A stretch of 64,000 nucleotides of DNA from Oleiagrimonas sp963747595 (GCA_963747595.1 CAVVFO010000002.1:868001-932000), one strand, 5' to 3'. Counted from the stretch's first letter, positions 8,782 through 17,511 are shown. Numbers and translations: made by a program. The notes: generated by a model from the sequence alone, not told the origin.

Positions 8782-9228
8782 TCAGTCAGCGTTGACCGTG
8801 ACCTTGATGGTGGCCTGCACGTCGGCGTGCAGCACGATGTGCGCCTCGTACTCGCCGGTGTTGCGGATGGCGCCTTCCGGCTGCACGATCTCGCCCTTGT
8901 CGACCTCGAGATTGCGTGCCGCCATGGCCTCGGCGATTTCGCGCGGGCCCACGGAGCCGTACAGCTTGCCTTCCGGGCTGGCGTGCGCGGAGATGATGAT
9001 TTCGGTGCCGTCCAGCGTGGTCTTGCGGGTTTCGGCTTCGCTCAGCAGCGTCTTGGCCTTGGCTTCATACTCGGCGCGGCGCTGCTCGAACGCTTCCAGG
9101 TTGGCAGCAGTGGTACGCACGGCCTTGCCTTGTGGCAGCAGGTAATTGCGGCCGTATCCCGGCTTGACCTTGACCTTGTCGCCGAGGTTGCCGAGATTCT
9201 TCACTTTTTCCAGCAGGATGAGTTCCAT
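8782..9228 (-). CDS. rplI: 50S ribosomal protein L9
   Basis: L9 binds 23S rRNA at the base of the L1 stalk. The 148-aa protein begins MELILLEKVKNLGNLGDKV and shows the conserved GYGRNYLLPQGKA segment, the long connecting helix, and the C-terminal domain with GKLYGSVG. An in-frame extension to 9321 exists but is not homologous; the ATG at 9226-9228 is the standard start. It ends the rpsF-rpsR-rplI cluster, separated from rpsR by 152 bp, and is followed by a strong terminator. Confidence 0.97.
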   Translation of the reverse strand: MELILLEKVKNLGNLGDKVKVKPGYGRNYLLPQGKAVRTTAANLEAFEQRRAEYEAKAKTLLSEAETRKTTLDGTEIIISAHASPEGKLYGSVGPREIAEAMAARNLEVDKGEIVQPEGAIRNTGEYEAHIVLHADVQATIKVTVNAD

Positions 9229-9380
9229 GGGATGGCTCCGATTCGTTAGCGCCGATACGGCCGGCGCAGCCTGTGGACGGGTGTCCGAATGGTGACGGCT
9301 TGCTCTGCGGGGATTGCCCACAGGCGCACCGGATCGCGCACCACTCCCCCGTTCGCGAGGGAGCGGCGGTGACGCAGGTT

Positions 9381-9611
9381 TTACGCGTCGTGGTTGTCGG
9401 TGTAGGGCAGCAGCGCCAGGAAGCGGGCACGCTTGACTGCGGTGGACAACTGACGCTGATAGCGCGCCTTGGTGCCGGTGATGCGGCTGGGCACGATCTT
9501 GCCGGTCTCGGTGATGTACTGGCGCAGGGTGTTGAGATCCTTGTAATCGATCTCCTTCACGCCCTCGGCAGTGAAGCGGCAGAACTTGCGGCGGCGGAAA
9601 AATTTGGACAT
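9381..9611 (-). CDS. rpsR: 30S ribosomal protein S18
   Basis: Small 30S protein that pairs with S6 on the platform. All 76 residues match the family, including FFRRRKFCRFTAEG near the N-terminus and the C-terminal IVPSRITGTKARYQRQL. It lies 17 bp after rpsF and is cotranscribed with it. Confidence 0.97.
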   Translation of the reverse strand: MSKFFRRRKFCRFTAEGVKEIDYKDLNTLRQYITETGKIVPSRITGTKARYQRQLSTAVKRARFLALLPYTDNHDA

Positions 9612-9628
9612 GTTGGACTCCTTATGCG

Positions 9629-10078
9629 TCAGTCGTCGCTGTCGCGATCGCTGTCATTGTTGTTGTCGTTGTCATCCTTGCGCTCGCTCTTGCGATCGCC
9701 ATCATCCTTGCTGCCATCACTGTCGTCGCGACGACGCGGTGGCTTGGAATCTTCCTTTTCCTTGCTCTTCAGGATCGGCGACTGCTCGGTATCGGCCTCG
9801 TCGCGCTTGACGATAAGATGACGCAGCACGGCGTCGTTGAAGCGGAAACCGGACTCCAGCTCGTTCAGCACATCCTGGCTGCACTCGATGTTGAGCAGCA
9901 CGTAATGGGCCTTGGCCAGGTTCAGGATCGGATAGGCCAGCTGACGGCGGCCCCAGTCTTCCAGACGATGGATATGGCCGTTGTCGCCCTCGATCAGCGC
10001 CTTGTAGCGCTCGATCATCGCAGGCACCTGCTCGCTCTGGTCCGGATGGACCAGAAACACGACTTCGTAATGACGCAT
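9629..10078 (-). CDS. rpsF: 30S ribosomal protein S6 with charged C-terminal tail
   Basis: S6 forms a heterodimer with S18. The first ~100 residues are the ferredoxin-like S6 fold (MRHYEVVFLVHPDQSEQVP, then GRRQLAYPI). After about residue 105 comes a long hydrophilic tail dominated by Asp, Ser, Lys and Asn that ends in a run of acidic residues. Such tails occur in many gammaproteobacterial S6 proteins, where E. coli S6 receives added glutamates from RimK, but this one is unusually long, giving 149 aa against about 130 in E. coli. First gene of its operon. Confidence 0.96.
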   Translation of the reverse strand: MRHYEVVFLVHPDQSEQVPAMIERYKALIEGDNGHIHRLEDWGRRQLAYPILNLAKAHYVLLNIECSQDVLNELESGFRFNDAVLRHLIVKRDEADTEQSPILKSKEKEDSKPPRRRDDSDGSKDDGDRKSERKDDNDNNNDSDRDSDD

Positions 10079-10284
10079 GTTGTCTCCTCGTGGATGTCAA
10101 CCCGCGGCCGGCGGCCGATCGGGTGGCAGCCCCCCGCGTGGGAGCGGTGAGGCAAGGTCCTGCACGCACCGGAACGGCGCAGACAGAAGCGGAATTGTAG
10201 AGCGCGCCGCCCCTGGTACGCAAGTCACTGATTATGAGGGCGCATCACGCGCTGCCGGAAACCCGCGCCGCGCAGTGCGACACC

Positions 10285-10620
10285 TCAGCCCTGGGCGGCA
10301 TCCACGGTGAAGCTCTCGCCGCAACCGCACTCGCCGGTGGCGTTGGGATTGTGGAAGGCGAAGGCGGTGTTCAGGCCCTGGCGCTGGAAATCGATGACGG
10401 TGCCATCGACCAGCGGCATGCTCTTGGCGTCCACGATCAATGGCACACCATCGACCTCGATCACCTGATCGCCCTCCCCCACCTGCTCGGCCAGTTCCAC
10501 CACGTAGCCGAACCCGGAACAGCCGGTGCGACGCACGCCGAACCGCACACCGGTGGCGCTGGCGTTGTCCTGGAGAAAATGCTGCATGCGATTGCGGGCG
10601 GTTTCGGTGATCTGGATCAT
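10285..10620 (-). CDS. iscA: A-type iron-sulfur cluster carrier, IscA-like
   Basis: Carries nascent Fe-S clusters to apoproteins. The 111-aa protein has the three invariant cysteines: Cys34 in RRTGCSGFGY, and Cys98 and Cys100 in ECGCGESF. The sequence around DAKSMPLVDGTVIDF and NPNATGECGC is closer to IscA than to ErpA. No iscR, iscS or iscU lies beside it; it stands alone between rpsF and asnS. ErpA-like function cannot be excluded from sequence. Confidence 0.88.
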   Translation of the reverse strand: MIQITETARNRMQHFLQDNASATGVRFGVRRTGCSGFGYVVELAEQVGEGDQVIEVDGVPLIVDAKSMPLVDGTVIDFQRQGLNTAFAFHNPNATGECGCGESFTVDAAQG

Positions 10621-10820
10621 TGTCGGAGCCGGAAATGGAAATGGAGAAATGGGAACGGTGGAGCCCCGCGGGAGGCTTCCCGGACCACAGTTTAACAGCC
10701 GGGATGGCGCTCATGGCGCAAAGGCATGTCCGCGGCGGACGCATCCGTTATCATCGCGGGCTTCTCTGATGTTTCACGTACACGCGTCGATATGCGGCGC
10801 CTTTTGCGGAGTTTCAATCC

Positions 10821-12236
10821 ATGACCACGGCCAGCCCCACTTTATGCAGCGTGAAGCAGGCTCTCGCCGGTGCGGTCGCAGTGGGCAACGAGGTCACGGT
10901 GCGCGGGTGGGTGCGCACGCGGCGTGATTCCAAGGCCGGCCTCTCCTTCATCAACGTCAGCGACGGCTCCTGCTTCGATCCCATCCAGGTGGTCGCCAGC
11001 GCCGATCTGCCCAATTACGAGGACGACATCAGGAAACTGACCAGCGGCGCCTCGGTGGTCGCGACCGGCACACTGGCCGCATCGCAGGGCAAGGGGCAGG
11101 CCTTCGAGATCCAGGCGCGCGAGGTCGAGGTTGTCGGCAAAGTGGACGATCCGGAAACCTATCCGATCCAGCCCAAGCAGCATTCCATGGAGTTCCTGCG
11201 CGAAGTGGCGCACCTGCGCCCGCGCACCAACCTGTTCGGCGCAGTCACTCGCGTGCGGCAGACCGTGATGACGGCGATCCACCGCTTCCTCACCGAGGAG
11301 GGGTTCTACTGGATCAATACGCCCATCATCACCACCTCCGATGCCGAAGGCGCCGGCGACATGTTCCGCCTGTCGTCGCTGGATCTGGCCAATCTGCCCC
11401 GCGATGAAAAAGGCGCCATCGATTTCCGCAAGGATTTCTTCGGCCGCGAAGCGTTCCTGACGGTCTCCGGCCAGCTCAACGTGGAGGCGTACTGCCTGGC
11501 CATGAGCAAGGTCTACACCTTCGGCCCCACGTTCCGAGCGGAAAACTCCAACACCCCGCGGCATCTGGCGGAGTTCTGGATGGTGGAGCCCGAGATCGCC
11601 TTCGCCGACCTGGCCGACAATGCCGATCTGGCCGAACGATTCCTCAAGTACATCTTCAAGGCTGTGCTGGACGAGCGTGGCGACGACATGGCGTTCTTTG
11701 CCAAACGCGTGCAGGCCGATGCCATCACGCGGCTGGAGGCGTTCATCACCGCGCCGTTCGAGCGCATCGAATACACCGATGCCGTGGACATCCTGAAAAA
11801 ATCCGGCCGCAAGTTCGAGTTCCCGGTGGAATGGGGCGTGGATCTGCAGACCGAGCACGAACGCTATCTTGTGGAACAGCACGTGGGCCGGCCGGTGGTG
11901 GTGATGAACTACCCCGAGGCCATCAAGGCCTTCTACATGCGCCTCAATGACGACGGCCGCACCGTCGCCGCCATGGACGTGCTGGCGCCGGGCATCGGCG
12001 AGATCATTGGCGGCGCGCAGCGCGAGGAACGCCTGGACACGCTGGATGCGCGCATGGCCCAGTTCGGTCTGGATCCACTGGTCTACGACTGGTACCGCGA
12101 CCTGCGACGTTACGGCACGGTACCGCATGCCGGTTTCGGGCTGGGATTCGAACGCCTGCTGTGTTACGTGTGCGGGCTTGCTAACATACGCGATGCGATC
12201 CCCTTTCCCCGCGCCGCGGGGAGCGCAGAATTCTAG
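10821..12236 (+). CDS. asnS: Asparaginyl-tRNA synthetase
   Basis: Class IIb synthetase charging tRNA-Asn. It has 471 aa, with an N-terminal OB-fold anticodon-binding domain (GNEVTVRGWVRTRRDSKAG) and a class II core including motif 2 (TFRAENSNTPRHLAEFWMVE) and motif 3 near the C-terminus (GFGLGFERLLCYVCG). Its presence indicates direct charging of tRNA-Asn. Start and length are standard. Confidence 0.97.
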   Translation: MTTASPTLCSVKQALAGAVAVGNEVTVRGWVRTRRDSKAGLSFINVSDGSCFDPIQVVASADLPNYEDDIRKLTSGASVVATGTLAASQGKGQAFEIQAREVEVVGKVDDPETYPIQPKQHSMEFLREVAHLRPRTNLFGAVTRVRQTVMTAIHRFLTEEGFYWINTPIITTSDAEGAGDMFRLSSLDLANLPRDEKGAIDFRKDFFGREAFLTVSGQLNVEAYCLAMSKVYTFGPTFRAENSNTPRHLAEFWMVEPEIAFADLADNADLAERFLKYIFKAVLDERGDDMAFFAKRVQADAITRLEAFITAPFERIEYTDAVDILKKSGRKFEFPVEWGVDLQTEHERYLVEQHVGRPVVVMNYPEAIKAFYMRLNDDGRTVAAMDVLAPGIGEIIGGAQREERLDTLDARMAQFGLDPLVYDWYRDLRRYGTVPHAGFGLGFERLLCYVCGLANIRDAIPFPRAAGSAEF

Positions 12237-12254
12237 TTCAGCTCCCGTCTTCCC

Positions 12255-13076
12255 ATGTCCACGTTCCCACCGACCCAGCCTGCTGTTATCCGGCCTGTCT
12301 TGTCCAGGCTCGGCGTCATCGCTTTCACCGCGCTGCTTGCGGCGTGCGCCGGCTCGCCGGCCAAGCCCGGGAAAGAGTCCGACGCCACGACCGCGCTCAC
12401 GCGCAAGGCGGCCATCGAAAAGCTGCAGAACACATCGGTATGTTGCGGCAGCTTCGCCGACTTTCATTTCAAGCAGACGTTGCCGTCCCACCCGCAACCG
12501 ATGCACATCGGCCCCGGCCGGCCGGTGGCCAATTTCAACGGCACCCGCAGCTATTTCGTCAGCTTCAAACTGCCTGCGGACCACAAACTGCCCTACAAGG
12601 TCTTGCTGAAGTCGAACCTGAATGGCGGGCGCTGGCTGCACTCGAGCTACCTGTTTGCGCCCTCCGTGGTCCTGCTCGACTCCCAATACCGGATGCTGCG
12701 CACCAAGGATGTGCAGCTGTGCGAATACATGGGGTGGACCAGCGCCACGTCGGGCGCGTTCGGCAGCGTCACCATCAAGAGCCCGCAGGCCCAATACCTG
12801 GTGATCTACAGCTCCGGACGGCAACTGAACTCGAGCACGTACTGGGAGCAGTCGCCGGCCAACTTCTCCGCCGACGATCCGGTGAAAATGACCTCCAGCG
12901 GCAGCTATCAGATCCCGCATGGACCCAACGGCAAGCTCTATGTGGGTCTGTTGACGAATCGTTATGACGGCGTGCTCAGCGAAGCCATTTGCGGCAAGCC
13001 GAAACGGCGCAGTGGCGGCGTGCTGTCCACGCTGCGCTCCATCGTGGCACCGTCCCGCAACGGATCCGGGAGCTGA
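12255..13076 (+). CDS. Putative lipoprotein, MalM-like
   Basis: A 273-aa exported protein. The N-terminal segment ends in LLAACAGS with a lipobox cysteine at residue 31, so an outer-membrane or periplasmic lipoprotein is expected. The body contains YFVSFKLPADHKLPYKV and FAPSVVLLDSQYRMLRT, resembling the maltose-operon periplasmic protein MalM in its beta-rich core (E. coli MalM has FAPNVLILDQ). No maltose genes are adjacent. Four further cysteines, including a CC pair at residues 63-64, may form disulfides. It follows asnS by 18 bp. Family link is tentative. Confidence 0.6.
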   Translation: MSTFPPTQPAVIRPVLSRLGVIAFTALLAACAGSPAKPGKESDATTALTRKAAIEKLQNTSVCCGSFADFHFKQTLPSHPQPMHIGPGRPVANFNGTRSYFVSFKLPADHKLPYKVLLKSNLNGGRWLHSSYLFAPSVVLLDSQYRMLRTKDVQLCEYMGWTSATSGAFGSVTIKSPQAQYLVIYSSGRQLNSSTYWEQSPANFSADDPVKMTSSGSYQIPHGPNGKLYVGLLTNRYDGVLSEAICGKPKRRSGGVLSTLRSIVAPSRNGSGS

Positions 13077-13139
13077 TCCGGTGCGCCATGCCCTCACACC
13101 GGCGCAGCGCGCCAGCTGTGTGCCGCAGGGTTGCCGCGG

Positions 13140-13457
13140 GTGAATGCACTGTACATCCTTCTGCTGCTGGCCGGTGCCGCGGGTTTCGGACTGCATCTGT
13201 ATGCGCAGTTCAAGGTTGCATCGTTGATGCGTCGTCGCTACCCGGAAAAATGGGAAATCGTCGCCAAACCGGAACGCGGACGCCCGGGCCGCATTCGCAC
13301 GTACGCGCGGTTCCAGCGCGTCATGCGCTCCAACGTGCCGCAGCTGTTCGAGGATGCAGATATCGTGCAATGGCACCGCACATGGCGGTATGCACCGTGG
13401 GTCGCGTGGCCCTGCTGGATCGCGGTTCTGCTGATGCAGGTCTGGTGGCATCCCTGA
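13140..13457 (+). CDS. Small two-helix membrane protein, unknown function
   Basis: A conserved-looking 105-aa protein with one hydrophobic helix at each end (ALYILLLLAGAAGFGLHL at the start; WVAWPCWIAVLLMQVWWHP at the end) and a basic middle segment containing RRRYPEKWEIVAKPERGRPG. The GTG at 13140 is preferred over an upstream TTG at 13131. Both helices probably cross the inner membrane, leaving the basic loop in the cytoplasm. I do not recognise the family. It lies 63 bp after the lipoprotein gene. Confidence 0.55.
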   Translation: MNALYILLLLAGAAGFGLHLYAQFKVASLMRRRYPEKWEIVAKPERGRPGRIRTYARFQRVMRSNVPQLFEDADIVQWHRTWRYAPWVAWPCWIAVLLMQVWWHP

Positions 13458-13528
13458 CACGCATGTGAATGCACGCCTTCACGGTGCGCAGGGCGCGGGC
13501 GGCAGCCCGATCCCACCCAACGGAGAAC

Positions 13529-14323
13529 ATGATGGATCTCGATCTCGAAGGGCGGCACGCCTTGGTCTGTGGCGCATCGCAAGGCATCGGCCGCGCCATT
13601 GCCGTGGAACTGGCGCAACTGGGTGCCAGCGTCACCGCGCTCTCGCGCACAGCCGAGGCACTGCAGACGCTGGTCGGCGAGCTGCCGCGCCCGCATGCCG
13701 CACAATCGCACGATTTCATCGCGCTGGACATGCTGGAGACCGAGGCCCTGCGCGGCAAGCTCGAGACGCTGACCGCCGCGCATCCGGTGCACATCCTCAT
13801 CAACAACTCAGGCGGCCCGCCTCCCGGGCCGGCGGGCGACGCCGACCCGGAGGCCTATCTGCGCGCCTTCCGCCAGCACCTCGTGGCCGGCCAGGTGCTG
13901 CAACAGGCCGTCACCCCCGGCATGCGCGCGGCCGGCTTCGGCCGCATCGTCAATGTCATCTCCACGTCGGTGAAGGAGCCCATTCCCAACCTGGGGGTCT
14001 CCAATACAGTGCGTGCCGCGGTCGCCGGCTGGGCCAAGACATTATCCGTGGAACTGGCCGCCGATGGCATCACCGTCAACAACGTGCTGCCGGGCTTCAC
14101 CCGCACCGGACGCCTGGACGGCATCATTGCTGCACGCGCAAAACAGAACGGCGTCAGCGAGGACGAGGCAGCGGCGACCATGCGTGGCTACGTGCCGGCG
14201 AAGCGTTTCGGCGAACCGCAGGAAGTCGCCGCCGTGGCGGCGTTTCTGTGCACGCCGGCAGCAGCGTATGTCAACGGCGTCAGCATCGCCGTCGACGGCG
14301 GTCGCACCCACGCCCTGGCGTAA
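13529..14323 (+). CDS. Atypical short-chain dehydrogenase/reductase
   Basis: A 264-aa SDR-fold protein with the dinucleotide motif GASQGIG near residue 15 and the structural NNSGG segment. The usual catalytic Tyr-x3-Lys is missing: the aligned positions read SNTVR, so Tyr is replaced by Ser and Lys by Arg. This matches a known divergent SDR subgroup (beta-ketoacyl reductase-like) rather than a mutation in a classical enzyme. The start at 13529 follows a GGAG ribosome site. Downstream genes encode an ALDH8-type dehydrogenase and a RidA deaminase, and this SDR type often accompanies kynurenine-pathway genes in Xanthomonadales. Activity is unknown. Confidence 0.8.
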   Translation: MMDLDLEGRHALVCGASQGIGRAIAVELAQLGASVTALSRTAEALQTLVGELPRPHAAQSHDFIALDMLETEALRGKLETLTAAHPVHILINNSGGPPPGPAGDADPEAYLRAFRQHLVAGQVLQQAVTPGMRAAGFGRIVNVISTSVKEPIPNLGVSNTVRAAVAGWAKTLSVELAADGITVNNVLPGFTRTGRLDGIIAARAKQNGVSEDEAAATMRGYVPAKRFGEPQEVAAVAAFLCTPAAAYVNGVSIAVDGGRTHALA

Positions 14324-14349
14324 AGCGGATCAATCCGCAAGAAGCTCCC

Positions 14350-14520
14350 GTAGGGCGGCTCAAGGAGCAACGCGACGGAGCCGCCTGCTTGCGGAAAGGC
14401 TGGTTTGTGTTGTCGACAAGCGGCTTGCGAGAAACCGAAAGCATGCATCGGCGGGCAAAAAACACCGCACATTTTGGCAAGCAGGCGGCTCCGTCGCTGC
14501 CGCTCCTTGAGCCGCCCTAC
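14350..14520. repeat. REP-like inverted-repeat pair, copy C
   Basis: The best-preserved copy. Units at 14350-14392 and 14477-14520 are inverted relative to each other and each folds into a hairpin with GGCGGCTC and GAGCCGCC arms. The roughly 84-bp spacer does not match the spacer of copy A. The block separates the SDR gene from the aldehyde dehydrogenase gene on the same strand, so it may shape mRNA stability or the level of downstream transcription. Confidence 0.85.
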
Positions 14521-14567
14521 GGTATCGCTGAATGCCACGCGAAAAGGCGAACGGTTAGACTTGACGC

Positions 14568-16022
14568 ATGACTGTATCGACACTCGCCAACCTGATTGCA
14601 GGTCGCCTGCAGGCGCCGGTCAGCGAACGCTACCTCGATGTCCACGAGCCGGCCACTGGACAGGTATTCGCCCGCTGTCCCGATTCGGACGCGACCGATG
14701 TCGATGCCGCCGTCGACGCCGCGGGCCATGCCGCGCCCGCGTGGGCCGCCATGCCGCCGGAAGCGCGCGCCACGTGTCTGCGCACCCTGGCCGACCGCCT
14801 GCATGACCGCATGGACGTGTTTGCCGAGGCCGAATCGCGCGACAGCGGCAAGCCCGTGGCATTGGCGCGCAGCGTGGATATCCCGCGTGCGGTCGCCAAC
14901 CTGCGTTTCTTTGCCGACGCCATCGGCCAGTGGAGCAGCGAATCGCACAGCGGCACGCCCGGCACAGTGAACTTCACCTTGCGCCAACCGCTGGGCGCGG
15001 TCGCCTGCATCAGCCCGTGGAACCTGCCGCTGTACCTGTTCACGTGGAAGATCGCACCGGCACTGGCCGCGGGCAATACCGTGGTGGCGAAACCCTCGGA
15101 GATCACCCCATACACCGCGTTCCTGCTGTCCGAGCTGAGCCTGCAATGCGGCCTGCCGCCTGGCGTGCTGAACCTCGTGCACGGTACCGGCCCGCACGTG
15201 GGTCAGCCGCTGGTGGAACACCCCCGCGTCAAGGCCGTGTCGTTCACCGGCTCCACGCGCACCGGTGCGGCCATCGCCAGCGCCGCCGCGCCCGGCTTCA
15301 AGAAATTGTCGCTGGAAATGGGCGGCAAGAATCCGGCCATCGTCTTCGCCGATGCGGATATCGGCCATCATCTTGACACACTGGTGCGCTCCGGCTTCGC
15401 CAATCAGGGCGAGATCTGCCTGTGCGGCTCGCGATTGCTGGTGCAGCGCGCCATCTACGAGCAATTCCGCGAACGCTATCTGGAACGCGTCCAGGCATTA
15501 CACGTGGGCGATCCCCGCGACGCGCACAGCGACCTCGGTGCGCTGGTCTCCAGGGCGCATTTCGACAAGGTCATGGCCTGCATCGGCCGTGCACGCGACG
15601 AAGGCGGACGGATCCTGTGCGGTGGCGAGGCTGTGTCGCTGCCCGGCCGCTGCGCCGGCGGCTGGTTCATCGCCCCAACCGTGATCGAAGGCCTTCCCGC
15701 CGATGCCGCCACCAATCGCGAGGAAATCTTCGGCCCCGTCGTCACGCTGATCCCCTTCGAGGACGAAGCCGAGGCGCTGGCCATCGCCAATGCCACCGAC
15801 TACGGCCTGGCCGCCTCGTTGTGGACGCGCGACCTGGACCGCGCCCACCGCATGTCGGCACAGCTGGACTTCGGCATCGTCTGGGTCAACTGCTGGATGC
15901 TGCGCGACCTGCGCACCCCGTTCGGCGGCACCAAGCAATCGGGCGTCGGCCGCGAAGGCGGCATCGACGCACTGCGCTTCTTCACTGAAGCGAAAAATGT
16001 CTGTATCAGCTACAACATCTGA
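14568..16022 (+). CDS. ALDH8-type aldehyde dehydrogenase (probable 2-aminomuconate semialdehyde dehydrogenase)
   Basis: NAD-dependent aldehyde dehydrogenase of 484 aa. It has the catalytic glutamate in KLSLEMGGKNPA, the nucleophilic cysteine in GEICLCGSR, and the C-terminal FGGTKQSGVGREGG and FTEAKNVCI. These last features fit the ALDH8 group that oxidises 2-aminomuconate or 2-hydroxymuconate semialdehyde. The RidA protein two genes downstream resembles 2-aminomuconate deaminase, supporting a place in tryptophan/kynurenine breakdown. The dioxygenase and decarboxylase that should precede it are not in the window. Substrate is inferred from subfamily and context. Confidence 0.85.
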   Translation: MTVSTLANLIAGRLQAPVSERYLDVHEPATGQVFARCPDSDATDVDAAVDAAGHAAPAWAAMPPEARATCLRTLADRLHDRMDVFAEAESRDSGKPVALARSVDIPRAVANLRFFADAIGQWSSESHSGTPGTVNFTLRQPLGAVACISPWNLPLYLFTWKIAPALAAGNTVVAKPSEITPYTAFLLSELSLQCGLPPGVLNLVHGTGPHVGQPLVEHPRVKAVSFTGSTRTGAAIASAAAPGFKKLSLEMGGKNPAIVFADADIGHHLDTLVRSGFANQGEICLCGSRLLVQRAIYEQFRERYLERVQALHVGDPRDAHSDLGALVSRAHFDKVMACIGRARDEGGRILCGGEAVSLPGRCAGGWFIAPTVIEGLPADAATNREEIFGPVVTLIPFEDEAEALAIANATDYGLAASLWTRDLDRAHRMSAQLDFGIVWVNCWMLRDLRTPFGGTKQSGVGREGGIDALRFFTEAKNVCISYNI

Positions 16023-16037
16023 CGAGGACTCCAACGC

Positions 16038-16703
16038 ATGAGCGACAATCATCTGGATCAACTGCTGGAAAACAATCGCCGCTGGGCGGACAACACCACC
16101 GCGCAGGACCCGCATTTCTTCGAGCAGCTGTCGGCGCAGCAGGCGCCGCGTTATCTGTGGATCGGCTGCTCGGATTCGCGCGTGCCGGCGACGCAGATCG
16201 TGGATCTGCCGCCCGGGGAGATCTTCGTGCACCGCAACGTGGCAAACGTGGTGGTGCATGCGGATCTCAATGCGCTGAGCACCATCCAGTTCGCCGTGGA
16301 CGTGCTGAAAGTGCGGCATATCCTGGTGGTCGGCCATTACGGCTGCGGTGGCGTCCAGGCGGTCATTGAAGAGCAGCGCGTAGGGCTGGTGGACAACTGG
16401 TTGCGCCACGTCGGCGATGTGGCGGCCAAGCATGCCGCGCTGTTGCAGCCGCTCACCGACATGGCCCGGCGCCACGACCGCCTGTGCGAGCTCAACGCCA
16501 TCGAGCAGGCGCTCAACGTCTGCCATACCACCGTGGTGCAGGAGGCCTGGGAACGCGGTCAGGACCTGTCGGTGCACGCCTGGATCTACGGACTGGCGGA
16601 CGGGCGCATCCATGATCTGGGGCTGGACATCGGTTCACGTGACACCATCGACGCCTCCCATGCCACGGCACTGAAACAGCTGGCGAAAGAAACCTCGGCA
16701 TGA
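16038..16703 (+). CDS. can: Beta-carbonic anhydrase
   Basis: Zinc enzyme converting CO2 to bicarbonate. The 221-aa protein has zinc ligands in CSDSRVPATQ and HYGCGG, plus the HRNVAN segment, and matches the E. coli Can type in length. It starts 15 bp after the aldehyde dehydrogenase stop and overlaps the RidA gene by 4 bp, so it is part of that operon. Kynurenine catabolism releases CO2 at the carboxymuconate-semialdehyde step, which could explain the linkage, but bicarbonate supply for AccABCD is an equal possibility. Confidence 0.93.
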   Translation: MSDNHLDQLLENNRRWADNTTAQDPHFFEQLSAQQAPRYLWIGCSDSRVPATQIVDLPPGEIFVHRNVANVVVHADLNALSTIQFAVDVLKVRHILVVGHYGCGGVQAVIEEQRVGLVDNWLRHVGDVAAKHAALLQPLTDMARRHDRLCELNAIEQALNVCHTTVVQEAWERGQDLSVHAWIYGLADGRIHDLGLDIGSRDTIDASHATALKQLAKETSA

Positions 16704-17116
16704 ACACCTTCCGCACCGAGACTGCCCCGGCGCCGGTCGGCGCCTACCCGCATGCGCGCCGCGTCGGCAACCTGCTGTTCCTGTCTGGCGTGGGGCCGCG
16801 CATGCCCGGCAGCAACGATGTTCCGGGCAACGTGCTGGATGCCGAGGGCAAGTTGGTGGACTACGACATCGAGGCGCAATGCCGGCAGGTCTTCGCCAAC
16901 GTGCGCGCGGTGCTGGAATCCTGCGGCGCACACTGGGACGACTTGGTCGACGTGACCGTCTTCCTCACCGACATGGATGCCGATTTCGCCACCTACAACC
17001 GGCTGTACGCCGAGCACTTCAAGGGCATCGACGCCTGCCGCACCACCGTCGCCATCACCGCCCTGCCCACGCCCATCGCCATCGAGCTGAAGTGCATTGC
17101 TTGTGTCAGGGATTGA
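16700..17116 (+). CDS. RidA-family protein, probable 2-aminomuconate deaminase
   Basis: A 138-aa YjgF/RidA-fold protein. Compared with housekeeping RidA it has the longer insert GPRMPGSNDVPGNVLDAEG and the segment DYDIEAQCRQVFANVRAVLE, features shared with 2-aminomuconate deaminases of the nitrobenzoate and kynurenine pathways (NbaF/AmnD type). The conserved arginine near the C-terminus (ACRTTVAITALPTP) is present. It follows the carbonic anhydrase with a 4-bp overlap. General imine-hydrolase function remains possible. Confidence 0.8.
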   Translation: MNTFRTETAPAPVGAYPHARRVGNLLFLSGVGPRMPGSNDVPGNVLDAEGKLVDYDIEAQCRQVFANVRAVLESCGAHWDDLVDVTVFLTDMDADFATYNRLYAEHFKGIDACRTTVAITALPTPIAIELKCIACVRD

Positions 17117-17124
17117 GTCACGCG

Positions 17125-17511
17125 TTACGCGTCAGCGGATTTATCGAATGACCGGTCAATCGGCAGCTGCCTTTCCGCCGCGCGGACGCCGAGGCTTCTT
17201 CGGCTTTGGCAATGGCAACGCGCCGAAGTTGCCAAAAGCAACTCCCTCATTGCCTCGGAATCGTCGAGTAGCTCATCGACCACCGGAAAATCCTTCGAGC
17301 CTGGATAGGGTCGGCCTTGTGGAAGACTCGGAGCCCATTCATGCGATGCAGACGACGGCTTTACGAAAAGACTGTTGTCGCAAACCAGCGCAACGACTTT
17401 GTTGACAATCACCGACAGCGCGTACTCTCCAAACATCTTCCTGGACATGAGAGCGTCGCCGAGGTTGGCCTGTTCAACGACGTAATCGACAAACTCTTTG
17501 TCAGTGGCCAC
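17125..17511 (-). pseudogene. TfoX N-terminal-domain protein, frameshifted near the C-terminus
   Basis: The first ~95 codons encode a normal TfoX_N domain: EQANLGDALMSRKMFGEYAL, then VALVCDNSLFVKP and YPGSKDFPVVDELLDD. After LLLATSA the reading frame changes. In the +1-shifted frame the DNA encodes ALPLPKPKKPRRPRGGKAAA and a stop at 17156-17158, which is the typical tail of this family, whereas the open frame runs on to 17125 with unrelated residues. One base is therefore missing near 17218-17225. Because only the basic tail is altered, the domain could still fold. It starts with GTG. Members without the TfoX C-terminal domain have no firmly known role. Confidence 0.8.

Noticed and set aside
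10842..13460. 872-aa open frame antisense to asnS and the lipoprotein gene
   Set aside because: High-GC shadow frame: it mirrors convincing genes on the other strand, is His/Gln/Arg-rich and resembles no family.
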